Origin: Xanthobacteraceae bacterium
GTDB taxonomy: Bacteria > Pseudomonadota > Alphaproteobacteria > Rhizobiales > Xanthobacteraceae
NCBI GenBank assembly: GCA_019752575.1
Contig: JAIELW010000002.1
Coordinates: forward strand, 1 to 52,861
Direction: 5' to 3'
DNA length: 52,861 nt
Position numbers and translations under genes: made by a program. Each line of letters opens with the position of its first letter. Within the stretch, counting starts at the first letter, position 1. Shown one piece after another: positions 30,928 to 39,431 of this stretch. Below the pieces are notes generated by a model. It was not told the DNA's origin. It did not search any database and worked only from the letters and a program-made list of their open reading frames with translations.

Positions 30928-32212
30928 CGACATTCGCGTCTGCGTCGTCGGTCTCGGCTATATCGGCCTGCCGACGGCGGCACTGATCGCAAGCCGCGGC
31001 GCGACCGTGATCGGCGTCGATATCGACCCGAGCGTGGTCGCGACCATCGCCGACGGCCGCATTCACATCGCAGAGGCCGATCTCGACGGCCTGGTTCAGA
31101 AAGTTGTGTTCTCGAAGAAGCTGCTCGCGCGGGGCGAGCCTGAGCCAGCCGATGTCTTCATGATCGCGGTACCGACCCCGCTTTCCGGCAACAAGAAACC
31201 GGTCATCGATCACGTGCTTGCAGCTGCGCACTCCATCGCGCCGCATCTCGCAAAAGGCAATCTCGTCATCCTCGAATCGACATCGCCAGTCGGCACGACC
31301 GAACAGATCTGCGATCTTCTCGCTGAATTGCGGCCCGATCTGACATTTCCAGGATACGAAAACGGACAAGCATTGCCGGACATCGCCATCGCTTATTGTC
31401 CGGAACGCGTGCTGCCGGGCCGGATTCTAATCGAGCTTGTGCAGAACGACCGCTGCGTCGGCGGCCTGACGCCAGCCTGTGCTGCCAGAGCACGGCACTT
31501 TTACGAGTTGTTCGTGCGCGGAAAATGTATCGAAACCAGCGCCCGCACCGCAGAGATGGTGAAGCTCACGGAGAACGCCTTTCGCGACACCAACATCGCC
31601 TTCGCAAACGAGCTATCGCTTATCTGCGACCATGTCGGCATCGACGCCTGGGAGGTGATTGAGCTCGCAAACCGCCACCCCCGCGTCGATATTCTCAAGC
31701 CCGGCCCCGGTGTCGGCGGGCATTGCATCGCCGTCGATCCGTGGTTCATCGTGGACGCCGCGCCTCATCAGGCACGCCTCATCCGCGTCTCGCGCGAAGT
31801 CAATGATGGAAAAGCCGACTATGTATTCTCGCGCGTGCGCGAACTGATCGAGACTTATCCAGAGCGCAACGTCACATGCCTTGGCATTACCTTCAAGGCG
31901 AACGTGGACGACCTGCGCGAAAGTCCGGCGCTCGAGATCGTAGAGCGTCTTGCCGCGGATTGCGGTTCGCGCATTCAGGTCGTCGAGCCTTTTGTCGATG
32001 AGCTGCCGCCTTTGCTTGCCAAGCATGGCGCCCGGAAAATCGAACTTGAGGAAGCGCTTGATCAATCCGGCATTCTTGTCGTGCTGGTCGATCACGACGC
32101 GTTCCGCCGCGTCGGCGTGGAGCGCAGAAACGGCGCCATCGTCTATGATACGCGCGGAATCTGGCGGCACACGCCGCCGGTCAGCCGTGAGAGCGCCGCG
32201 CAACTCGCGTGA
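30917..32212 (+). CDS. wecC: UDP-N-acetyl-D-mannosamine dehydrogenase
   Basis: This 431-residue NAD-dependent UDP-sugar 6-dehydrogenase oxidises UDP-ManNAc to UDP-ManNAcA in two steps. The Rossmann motif is VVGLGYIGLPTA (10-21), the catalytic Cys is C270 in PGVGGHCIAVDPWF, and KLTENAFRDTNIAFANE and LGITFKANVDDLRESPA are family signatures. WecC is favoured over UDP-glucose dehydrogenase because of the adjacent 2-epimerase and the GHCIAVDPWF variant. Its last 32 bases overlap the 3' end of the opposing glycosyltransferase gene. UDP-GalNAc 6-dehydrogenases are close relatives. Confidence 0.9.
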   Translation: MRRNDIRVCVVGLGYIGLPTAALIASRGATVIGVDIDPSVVATIADGRIHIAEADLDGLVQKVVFSKKLLARGEPEPADVFMIAVPTPLSGNKKPVIDHVLAAAHSIAPHLAKGNLVILESTSPVGTTEQICDLLAELRPDLTFPGYENGQALPDIAIAYCPERVLPGRILIELVQNDRCVGGLTPACAARARHFYELFVRGKCIETSARTAEMVKLTENAFRDTNIAFANELSLICDHVGIDAWEVIELANRHPRVDILKPGPGVGGHCIAVDPWFIVDAAPHQARLIRVSREVNDGKADYVFSRVRELIETYPERNVTCLGITFKANVDDLRESPALEIVERLAADCGSRIQVVEPFVDELPPLLAKHGARKIELEEALDQSGILVVLVDHDAFRRVGVERRNGAIVYDTRGIWRHTPPVSRESAAQLA

Positions 32213-33365
32213 ATTTGTCCCGCTCCGAACCGGAATAGCGCTTCAGAATTTGACGGTAATTCTCAGCAATACCGGCGCGGCGCAGCGGCTCGAACAAATT
32301 CTCCGCCTGCAGGCGCGCGATGTTCGCCTTCAGGCGCCGCTCGCTCGAAAGCAGAAACTGAATTCCTTTTGCGACGTTCTCCGGGGATTCCGGATCGCAA
32401 CGCACACCGACATCGTGCCCGTTGAAAAAGCCGTCAATGCCGCGGTTCTCTGACCACAAAATCGGCACACCGGCAAACAGCGCCTCGACATGCACCATGC
32501 CGTAAGTTTCCCGCCGCGGTGCCATCACGAAAGCGGTGTAGCCGTTCATCACGCGCTGCACTTCGCCATGCGGCAACACACCCTTCAACCGCACGCGTGG
32601 CGCTGCCTCGGACGCCTGAATTAGTCCTATGACTTCGAGCAGCGATCGCGGCGAGCCGGTTCCGTAGATGTCGAGCATCAAATCGGGCCGCGAGCGGCCT
32701 GCGATCGCAAGCGCTTCGAGCAGAATGTCGAGCCCCTTGCGCCGCCATGCATCGAGCGCAAACACGCTGATCAAGCGTTGCGGATGTGTGAGCACCGGCT
32801 CGAGCAGCCGATCGCCCGCGGTCATCACCGGAAGTAACTGAAAGCGCTCGCCATCGAGGCCGAACGCCTGCCGGAAATAGCTTTCCGTCCAGGGCGCGGC
32901 CGGTAGAAGCTTCGCCGCGCGGCGCGCAAGTTTGCTGTAGCGTTCTTTCATGCCACGTTTGGCGCCCACGATCTTGCTGTCGGTATCGCCCCATAGACTT
33001 GCGATGAAAGGCACGCCGGTCAGATCGGAGACCACGCTTGCGACAAGCCCATCAACCGAGAATTTGTGTGCATGAATAAGCGAGGGCTGGACGTTCTTCC
33101 GTTCCACGTTCCGTGCAATCGCCTCGCCGACGGGAATAAGGAACCGCTCAAGCATGATACCATAAGGCGGCGCGCCATAAGCGACCGCGGTAGAATCTTC
33201 GCCGAAGGAAAGCGTCGCTATATTCCTGCGCCAATTCACGCGGTTCAGGGAATAGACGACGTGACGGAAGCCGTCCGTCTCCGCGAGCAGGTTCTGCACC
33301 GCCCTCGTCTTCGACGGCACCAGCGGATCAGGAAAATCGGCGCTGATATGCAGAATGGTTTGCAT
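32181..33365 (-). CDS. GT4-like glycosyltransferase
   Basis: This 394-residue GT-B glycosyltransferase starts MQTILHISADFPDPLVPSKT. Its acceptor-side domain reads SLIHAHKFSVDGLVASVVSD, and the donor-side domain includes RRKGLDILLEALAIAGRSRPDLMLDIYGTGSP, APRRETYGMVHVEALFAGVPILW and a final variable helix. The E-x7-E motif is represented by ETYGMVHVE. It is a cytoplasmic enzyme adding a sugar to the lipid-linked repeat unit; donor unknown. The start at 33365 gives a normal N-terminus and overlaps the upstream Wzy-like gene by 38 bases. The 3' end overlaps wecC tail-to-tail by 32 bases. Confidence 0.87.
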   Translation of the reverse strand: MQTILHISADFPDPLVPSKTRAVQNLLAETDGFRHVVYSLNRVNWRRNIATLSFGEDSTAVAYGAPPYGIMLERFLIPVGEAIARNVERKNVQPSLIHAHKFSVDGLVASVVSDLTGVPFIASLWGDTDSKIVGAKRGMKERYSKLARRAAKLLPAAPWTESYFRQAFGLDGERFQLLPVMTAGDRLLEPVLTHPQRLISVFALDAWRRKGLDILLEALAIAGRSRPDLMLDIYGTGSPRSLLEVIGLIQASEAAPRVRLKGVLPHGEVQRVMNGYTAFVMAPRRETYGMVHVEALFAGVPILWSENRGIDGFFNGHDVGVRCDPESPENVAKGIQFLLSSERRLKANIARLQAENLFEPLRRAGIAENYRQILKRYSGSERDKFTRVARRSHG

Positions 33366-34707
33366 ATTGGACCCCCATCGAAGGCAATGTGACTGCGATT
33401 GCGAAAGCGAGCGTGCAAATGTTGGCAAGCGTCGTGAAGCCGCTCGATTCCGTGACACCGTTCAAAAGCACGAACGCGAGCATCGCGAACATCACACGGT
33501 TACCATGCAGGATTGCGCGTGCACTTACGCCTGCGATCGTGAGCATGAAGAGAATGAACCCGGTCCAGCCCGTGGTCAGCAGGAGTTGGAGCGCGAGATT
33601 ATGCGCGTGCGAGGTCGCAAAACCGATCGCGTTCGCATATTCCGGCAGCACAAAAACCGAACTCGCATAGCCGAATCCGGTCCAGGGCCGTTGCTCGATG
33701 AGCTTGAGCACCGTGTACCAGATCTCGGTACGGCCGGTGAGCGAGGTAAGCTCGTCCGCGCCTCCGCTCCGGGAAACGACTTTCAAAAGAATCTGATCGC
33801 TAACCGGCAACAAGATCGAAGCCGCCACCAGGCCGACCGAGACGAGCAGAAGCGCGATATGCAGCCGCCCCCAAGTCAGTGCATAGGTCATGAACAAAAT
33901 TACGAGCACCATCGCGAGCGGCGTGCGCGAGTTGGTCATTAGGAGTGCGGCACCGCAAATGATCGTCGCGAGCGGCACGAAGGACCAATGCATGCGGTGA
34001 AATTCCCGCGCATAAAGCCCGATCACCACGAGCGCAAACGCGGCGATCAGCGCCATATTGTTCGCGCTGCCGGCAATGCCGGCGAGCCGCCCGCTCACGA
34101 ATTTCTCTTCGTTGAGCCAGTAGACATAACGGCCGAACTCAGGGATCGCGAAATAGACGATGATCGAAATGAAGCAGAACGCCACGATCGCAAGCACGAT
34201 GGTCGTGAAAACCTCGAGCGGCTCGAACATCGAGAAGATGTAGGCGCAGAAAACGACGCAGGCGAAGACCGTAAAGGCAGAGACCAGCGTGTAAACCGGA
34301 TTTGGCGACACCAGCGCGGTGGCAAAGAGCCAGATCAGAAAGAGCATGCACGGCAGGTTGAAAGGCGTGAGCATGCTTTCCAGCCACTTTTTTGCATGCA
34401 GCGCCGCAACGCCCGCGACGGTCGCCCAGACCGCGATTTTCAGGATCACCTGAAAGTCGACGTCCTTGTCCTGATAGCCGCGGATGCGAAACACCGCCTG
34501 CATCAGGAAGACGGCGACGAACAGATGCATCAAGGTCGAGAGGCGGTTACCGCGCAGAATTCCCCAGACGAGAATTGCCATCAGCGTCATCGCGGGCAGC
34601 GCGATCAGCACCGGCAGCGAGCCGGGATCGACGATCATGATCGACGCCATCACCGCCGCGAAGATACCGGCAATCACGAACGCGGCCTGACGGTCGGCTG
34701 CGCTCAT
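33328..34707 (-). CDS. O-antigen ligase/Wzy-family polymerase
   Basis: This 459-residue integral membrane protein has about a dozen hydrophobic segments and the Wzy_C/O-antigen-ligase region. Key parts are TNSRTPLAMVLVILFM, SLTGRTEIWYTVLKLIEQRPWTGFGYAS and TSHAHNLALQLLLTTGWTGF, where R-containing and H-containing loops face the periplasm. In this locus it most likely polymerises repeat units on the lipid carrier. The start at 34707 overlaps the flippase stop by ATGA; a longer frame upstream lies within the flippase gene and is rejected. Ligase function cannot be excluded by sequence alone. Confidence 0.87.
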   Translation of the reverse strand: MSAADRQAAFVIAGIFAAVMASIMIVDPGSLPVLIALPAMTLMAILVWGILRGNRLSTLMHLFVAVFLMQAVFRIRGYQDKDVDFQVILKIAVWATVAGVAALHAKKWLESMLTPFNLPCMLFLIWLFATALVSPNPVYTLVSAFTVFACVVFCAYIFSMFEPLEVFTTIVLAIVAFCFISIIVYFAIPEFGRYVYWLNEEKFVSGRLAGIAGSANNMALIAAFALVVIGLYAREFHRMHWSFVPLATIICGAALLMTNSRTPLAMVLVILFMTYALTWGRLHIALLLVSVGLVAASILLPVSDQILLKVVSRSGGADELTSLTGRTEIWYTVLKLIEQRPWTGFGYASSVFVLPEYANAIGFATSHAHNLALQLLLTTGWTGFILFMLTIAGVSARAILHGNRVMFAMLAFVLLNGVTESSGFTTLANICTLAFAIAVTLPSMGVQYANHSAYQRRFS

Positions 34708-35972
34708 TGGGTGTTTCCTTTTCGCATGAGCATGAGGCCGGTGCCGAGAACGGCGGCGGACCAGCCGATAGCACAGGCCGCTATCGCTCCGATCCCGCCG
34801 TACCATTGGATCAGGGGAAACGCGGCAGCGATGGCAACCACGGATGCAAAGCCGCGGATCGCGAAGTAAGAAGCAAACCGCTTTCGTGCGTAAACGAGCG
34901 ACTCCAGCGGCATCGAAATGCTCAGTAGTACATAGGCGGGCACCCACGCGATCACCGCAGCGCCATAGCCCGAAAACTTTTGCCCATAAGCAAGCGAAAG
35001 CAAGTGTTCCGCGCCGAAACCCGCGGCAGCGCCAAACAAAACGCCAACCACACCGTAAAGCGCGACAAGCTTCAGAATGAAACGGCTCGATGATTTATCG
35101 TTGCGCATCTCGGCAAAGCGATTTTTATCGGCAACATCGAATCCACGAAGCAGAATCTGCAATGGCTGCAACAGGCTGCGCGAGGCGACGAAAACGGCCG
35201 CATGAATTGGCGCCGCGATCGCGCCGAGTATCAGAAGCGGTGCGTGATTATAGCCTGCATAGGTGGCCGTAGCAGCGGCCGCCCAGCCGCCATATTGACG
35301 AATATCCGCGAGTAACTGCCGCACACCGCTTCTCGCCGCGAAGCTTCGCGCGACAAGCGCGACGGCAAGCGCATGCAGGAGCATTACTCCGGCAAAACCG
35401 CCGAGCAGAGACTCATAACCGATCAGGCCGCCAAGCGATGCCGCGGCCAGTGCGGCTGCGACAGCCGCATATAATCCGGCACCGGCAAGCAGTAGCCATG
35501 GTCTTCCGATCTTTACGAGAAAAGCGCGAGCGAATTCGAGCTGAAGATAGATCAGCAGGCAAACGGCACTCGAGAGAATTACGAGATAGGCAAAACGCGG
35601 GAGCGAAGCATGGGCCGCCAGCAGTGCGAGCAACCCGGCAAGAACCGCTGGCAGCAGTACAAATGACTGCTCGGCGACCAACGCTCCCCTGTTCTGTTTG
35701 GCCCACTCCGCAGTTCGTAACATTAGCGGAATGGTGATGGCGTGCCGCTGCAAGCCCTGCATCATCAATCCGACGGAAAGACCAATGCCGTAGGCGGCAA
35801 GCTCGTCCGCGCCGAAAGCGCGGCCGATTGCGATCGTAAGGCCGAAATTCGTCAACGCGACAAGCAGCTGGTCGCCGACCGTTGCAAGACGCGTCGAAGC
35901 GCCGCGTAAACGGCGTCTTAGAGAACGCTTGCCGTCAACTGCGATCTCAGGCGCGCCTGAAGCAAGCGTCAT
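34704..35972 (-). CDS. Wzx-type polysaccharide flippase
   Basis: This 422-residue MOP-superfamily flippase has about 12 hydrophobic helices. It opens with a basic N-terminus (GKRSLRRRLRG) and helix QLLVALTNFGLTIAIGRAFGADELAAYG, the usual start of lipid-linked repeat-unit exporters. It moves undecaprenyl-linked units to the periplasmic face for the Wzy protein next door. Its start overlaps the methyltransferase stop (ATGA) and its stop overlaps the wzy-like start, so three genes are translationally coupled. Confidence 0.87.
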   Translation of the reverse strand: MTLASGAPEIAVDGKRSLRRRLRGASTRLATVGDQLLVALTNFGLTIAIGRAFGADELAAYGIGLSVGLMMQGLQRHAITIPLMLRTAEWAKQNRGALVAEQSFVLLPAVLAGLLALLAAHASLPRFAYLVILSSAVCLLIYLQLEFARAFLVKIGRPWLLLAGAGLYAAVAAALAAASLGGLIGYESLLGGFAGVMLLHALAVALVARSFAARSGVRQLLADIRQYGGWAAAATATYAGYNHAPLLILGAIAAPIHAAVFVASRSLLQPLQILLRGFDVADKNRFAEMRNDKSSSRFILKLVALYGVVGVLFGAAAGFGAEHLLSLAYGQKFSGYGAAVIAWVPAYVLLSISMPLESLVYARKRFASYFAIRGFASVVAIAAAFPLIQWYGGIGAIAACAIGWSAAVLGTGLMLMRKGNTQ

Positions 35973-36682
35973 GCTGCGGCCGGACGCCTGCAGAGAAAGA
36001 TTTTCTCGCCACGCGCCAGCCCGTAACGCGAAACATTGGGTTCGATGGCGGTGAATTCGCTGACATCGAAGCCCGGCTCCGCCAGACGCAGCCGCGCGTC
36101 ACGTCCAAAGAAGCGCGCGTGATCGTGCTGCCCGAAATAGAGGAGCCGGTCCGCTGCGGAGGACTTCGTCGCATCCTCGAAGGTATGGTCCCATCCCTCG
36201 ACGATGGGAAACATCGCGATCAAGAGGCCGCCGGGACGCAGTACGCGATACAATTCCGGAATCGCTTTCCGGTCGTCGACGTGCTCGAGCACGTGCAGGC
36301 AGACTACGGCATCGTAGCTTTCGTTTTTGATTTTCAGCGCTTCGATATTTTCCTTGCGGTCGACACCGGCGGCGAAGAGATCGGCCGTCGTATAGCTTTT
36401 CGGTGCGCTCTTGCCGATCAGCTCTCGGATTGGTTTTTCCGGCGCGAAATGGAGAACATCCTTGTCTCTGAATAAATCGCGTTCCGCATTCGCAATCGCA
36501 AGCAACCGATGCCGTTCCAGCGAACCGCATTTGGGACAATAGATGTCACAGACGTAAGGGTAGCCATAACCGAGAAAGTTCCCCTCGTAACCACAGAGCG
36601 AACACTCACGAGGGAACTTTCCAAACGCACCTCGCACAGAGCGCGAGAGAAACTTCAACGACCGATAATAATTCCGAAGCAT
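35969..36682 (-). CDS. SAM-dependent methyltransferase with N-terminal zinc-ribbon motif
   Basis: In this 237-residue protein, residues 27-52 carry paired cysteines (C27-x2-C30 and C49-x2-C52, plus C45), suggesting a zinc ribbon ahead of the methyltransferase domain. The SAM region reads DVLHFAPEKP in place of a GxGxG loop. YDAVVCLHVLEHVDDRKAIPELYRVLRPGGLLI is the class I motif. It is first in the minus-strand unit with wzx, wzy and the GT. It might methylate a sugar or another precursor; the target is unknown. Confidence 0.82.
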   Translation of the reverse strand: MLRNYYRSLKFLSRSVRGAFGKFPRECSLCGYEGNFLGYGYPYVCDIYCPKCGSLERHRLLAIANAERDLFRDKDVLHFAPEKPIRELIGKSAPKSYTTADLFAAGVDRKENIEALKIKNESYDAVVCLHVLEHVDDRKAIPELYRVLRPGGLLIAMFPIVEGWDHTFEDATKSSAADRLLYFGQHDHARFFGRDARLRLAEPGFDVSEFTAIEPNVSRYGLARGEKIFLCRRPAAA

Positions 36683-36821
36683 GCAAACCCTCCGCTGCCC
36701 GCCAAGCCCGAGGAGCCTTCAGGAACCCGCCGCCAATATCCGTTTGTGCAGTGGCGAAAATTCGGCGCATAGCGGCAAATGATGTGACGCGAAAGTTCCA
36801 TCGCGAATTTTTCGCAACGCC

Positions 36822-38147
36822 ATGCTGAGGCCGCACTATGCTGACAAGAGCGCAAGCATGCTGGCTTGCGATTCAAACAAACGCAGAACAGCAGCGGGGC
36901 GACTTTTTCTCATCGCATCGCTCATGGGCGCGGCACTTCTTGGGGGCGCACCCTCGCCTGCGGCTGCATTCGAAATGCGCCGCGCGATCAATGTCGCGCA
37001 ATGGTTCACGTGGCCGCGCTACGAGCAGGCGCCAGGGACGGGAATATTGTGGCCGCCCTATAAAGATGTACCGCGGCCGCCGAACGAGGCGGAGCTTGCC
37101 GACCTGAAGCGCAATGGCTTCGATACCATCCGCCTCCCGGTCGATCCTGCGCCATTTATCGTCTTCGAAGGCGAACAGCGAGAAGAAGTCTATAGAATTT
37201 TATTCTCCGCTGTTTCGCGTATTCGCAATGCGGGCCTTAACGTCGTCGTCGATCTGCATCCGAACAGCCGCCATCCGGTCTGGGGACAGCATGCGGTCGC
37301 AGCCGGGTCAGACGCACCGGCTTTCGTCAGTTATCTTGGTGTCGTGAAGGAAATGGCGCAGCGGTTGCACAAGCACGCGCGCTATGCCGCGCTCGAATTA
37401 ATCAACGAGCCGCGCGTGAAATGCGCGGGTGCGGAGCAGAGCCGCTGGCAGACCATGGCGAAACAACTTGTCGATAGCGCACGCGAGGGCAGCAAGGATC
37501 TGACCCTCGTGCTCACCGGGGCGTGCGTTTCATCGCTCGAAGGTCTTCTCGCGCTCGACCCGGCGCCCGTCGAAGACGGCAAGATCATCTATACCTTCCA
37601 CTTCTACGATCCGTTCAGCTTCACGCACCAGGGCGCGAGCTTCATTCCATGGCCCGACAAGTACCTCGACGAAGTACCGTGGCCGGCAGCGCGGCGCCCG
37701 ATGGACGAGCCGCTTGCGCTGATCGACCGGCGCATCTCAATGGCTTCAGGGCTCGATCAATCCGCAAAAGAGCGCGCGGCGATTGGCGCGCGCGCGAACC
37801 TGCAAAAATATTATCGAAGTAATGCCGGCGCAGAATTGATCCGCGATCGCTTCGCCAAGGTCGCGGTCTGGGCGAAAACCAATAACATCGCCGCAAACCG
37901 GATTTTCGTCGGCGAGTTCGGTGTCGTTCGCAAATCGGGCGCCGCGGCAGGCGCGCGTTGCGAGGACCGCATGCGCTGGCTGCGTGACATCCGGACGACG
38001 GCGGAGCAATTCGGCTTCGTCTGGGCTTACTTTAATTATGACGGCGCCTTCGCAATCGTGAAAAGCGATTCCGATCGGACGCTCGATGCCGATGTGCTCG
38101 CAAGCTTAGGCTTGATAAAGCAGGAAAGAGTTTGCGTTTCAGGCTAA
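36822..38147 (+). CDS. Secreted glycoside hydrolase family 5 protein
   Basis: This 441-residue (beta/alpha)8-barrel of the cellulase/GH5 family has a signal peptide (RRTAAGRLFLIASLMGAALLG, cleavage after PAAA). The barrel starts RRAINVAQWFTW. The acid/base Glu is E196 in ELINEPRVKC and the nucleophile E365 in VGEFGVVR; HFYDPF supplies a substrate-cleft His-Tyr pair. It would cut a beta-linked polymer in the periplasm or outside, probably the locus product, to trim or release chains. The ATG at 36822 or 36858 could be used; neither has a strong ribosome site. It is divergent from the methyltransferase unit, with 139 bases between showing no gene. Confidence 0.85.
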   Translation: MLRPHYADKSASMLACDSNKRRTAAGRLFLIASLMGAALLGGAPSPAAAFEMRRAINVAQWFTWPRYEQAPGTGILWPPYKDVPRPPNEAELADLKRNGFDTIRLPVDPAPFIVFEGEQREEVYRILFSAVSRIRNAGLNVVVDLHPNSRHPVWGQHAVAAGSDAPAFVSYLGVVKEMAQRLHKHARYAALELINEPRVKCAGAEQSRWQTMAKQLVDSAREGSKDLTLVLTGACVSSLEGLLALDPAPVEDGKIIYTFHFYDPFSFTHQGASFIPWPDKYLDEVPWPAARRPMDEPLALIDRRISMASGLDQSAKERAAIGARANLQKYYRSNAGAELIRDRFAKVAVWAKTNNIAANRIFVGEFGVVRKSGAAAGARCEDRMRWLRDIRTTAEQFGFVWAYFNYDGAFAIVKSDSDRTLDADVLASLGLIKQERVCVSG

Positions 38148-38195
38148 AGCTGCAATGCCTTGAATAGACGAAAGCTCACGCCTCTGACGAAATGA

Positions 38196-39308
38196 CTATC
38201 CCCAAATCGACCTGGCGACATCGACGCAAAGCTTCAGCTTCGCCTGCTCATCCGCTTCGGTTACCGGATTGCCTGCGACCGTCGAGGCAAAGCCGCATTG
38301 CGGGCTGATCGCAAGCCGATCGAGAGCTATATATTTCGTAGCCTCGTCAACGCGACGCTTAAGATCGTCCGGGTTCTCGAGTTGCGGCGATTTGCTGGTA
38401 ACCAGACCAAGCACAACACCAACGCCTTTCGGTACAAAACGCAGCGGCGAGAAGTCGCCCGCGCGAGCGGTATCGAACTCAAGGAGAAAATGATTGATCT
38501 TCGCGCGGCTGAAAAAGCGCTCCGCGATGTCCTCATAGCCGCCTGCCGCGAGATAATGCCCCTTCAGATTGCCCCGGCACATATGCACACCGACGCGGAC
38601 GTTGGCGGGCAGCGTGGAGACGGCTTCGTTGATCGCGTCGATATAAAGATCGACGAGTTCGTCGGGGTCCTGCTTGACCGATTTCACCTTGTCGCGGATC
38701 GCGGGATCGCAAAGCATCGCGATCGCCACCTCGTCCAGTTGCACATACTCGCAGCCTGCCTTGGCGAGATCCGCGATTTCCTCCTGAAACACCTTGCCTA
38801 GATCGCGGAAGAAGCTCCTGGCATCGGGATAAATCTTCGCGTCGGCGAAATCGCTGCAACGATAAAAATGCATGGTCGAAGGCGACGGGATCGTGATCTT
38901 CGGCGTGAGCCTGGTATGCGCCTTCACGAATTCGAATTCGTCCACCGCGAGCGGCTGCAGGCGCCTGATCTTCTTGCTCGCATAAGGCGCCGTGAACTCG
39001 TATTCGTGGCCGGTGTCGTCGCGGAAGGTATAGACCGCGCTCTTGATCTCGAAGCCTTCGGTGCGCTCGACAAAACGGCTCCAGTAGGAACCGCGGCGGA
39101 ATTCGCCGTCATTCGCGACCTCGAGCCCTGTGCTTTCTTGCAACTTGAGCACGCCCCGAATGCAGTCGTCCTGGATCTTCGTGAAGGCGGCGTCGCCCAT
39201 GCTGCCGTTCTGGTGCTGCTTGAACGCTTGCCGCAGAGCGGGCGGACGCAACAGGCTGCCGACATGATCGGCGCGGAACGGCGGACGGCCTGATGCGAGG
39301 CGAGACAT
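38196..39308 (-). CDS. Cobalamin-independent methionine synthase-like (MetE C-terminal domain family)
   Basis: This 370-residue single-domain protein is related to the catalytic C-terminal half of MetE. It opens PPFRADHVGSLLRPPALR, has a zinc-site candidate VGVHMCRGN (H and C) and SPQCGFAST near the end, and CEYVQLDEVAIAML where MetE has its DEP motif. The MetE N-terminal folate-binding repeat is missing, so it may take methyl groups from another donor, such as a demethylated aromatic or a methylated amino compound. GGGAG precedes ATG 39308. A shared 16-bp motif lies 33 bases upstream. It is divergent from the TetR gene. Methyl donor unknown. Confidence 0.8.
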   Translation of the reverse strand: MSRLASGRPPFRADHVGSLLRPPALRQAFKQHQNGSMGDAAFTKIQDDCIRGVLKLQESTGLEVANDGEFRRGSYWSRFVERTEGFEIKSAVYTFRDDTGHEYEFTAPYASKKIRRLQPLAVDEFEFVKAHTRLTPKITIPSPSTMHFYRCSDFADAKIYPDARSFFRDLGKVFQEEIADLAKAGCEYVQLDEVAIAMLCDPAIRDKVKSVKQDPDELVDLYIDAINEAVSTLPANVRVGVHMCRGNLKGHYLAAGGYEDIAERFFSRAKINHFLLEFDTARAGDFSPLRFVPKGVGVVLGLVTSKSPQLENPDDLKRRVDEATKYIALDRLAISPQCGFASTVAGNPVTEADEQAKLKLCVDVARSIWG

Positions 39309-39341
39309 TGACGCTTCTCCCGGACTTCCGGTTTGCCACCG

Positions 39342-39357
39342 GATTCTATAGATCAAT
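39342..39357 (-). promoter_or_regulatory. 16-bp site S1, candidate TetR operator
   Basis: Read toward the MetE-like gene the sequence is ATTGATCTATAGAATC, with an 8-bp TCTATAGA palindromic core. It is identical, and in the same orientation relative to the gene, to site S2 at 40129-40144. It ends 33 bases before the MetE-like ATG and lies in the 123-base divergent region with the TetR gene. Confidence 0.6.
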
Positions 39358-39431
39358 AGATAGATCGAAACCGCGCGCCGTGTCAAAAAGCGAACTGTGG
39401 CGGACGAGATCGAACAGGGAGTTTCACGCGA

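Noticed and set aside
32181-33458. N-terminal extension of the GT4 gene to 33458
   Set aside because: The added residues (Arg/Ser-rich) are not family-like and would deepen the overlap with the Wzy-like gene; the ATG at 33365 gives a normal start.
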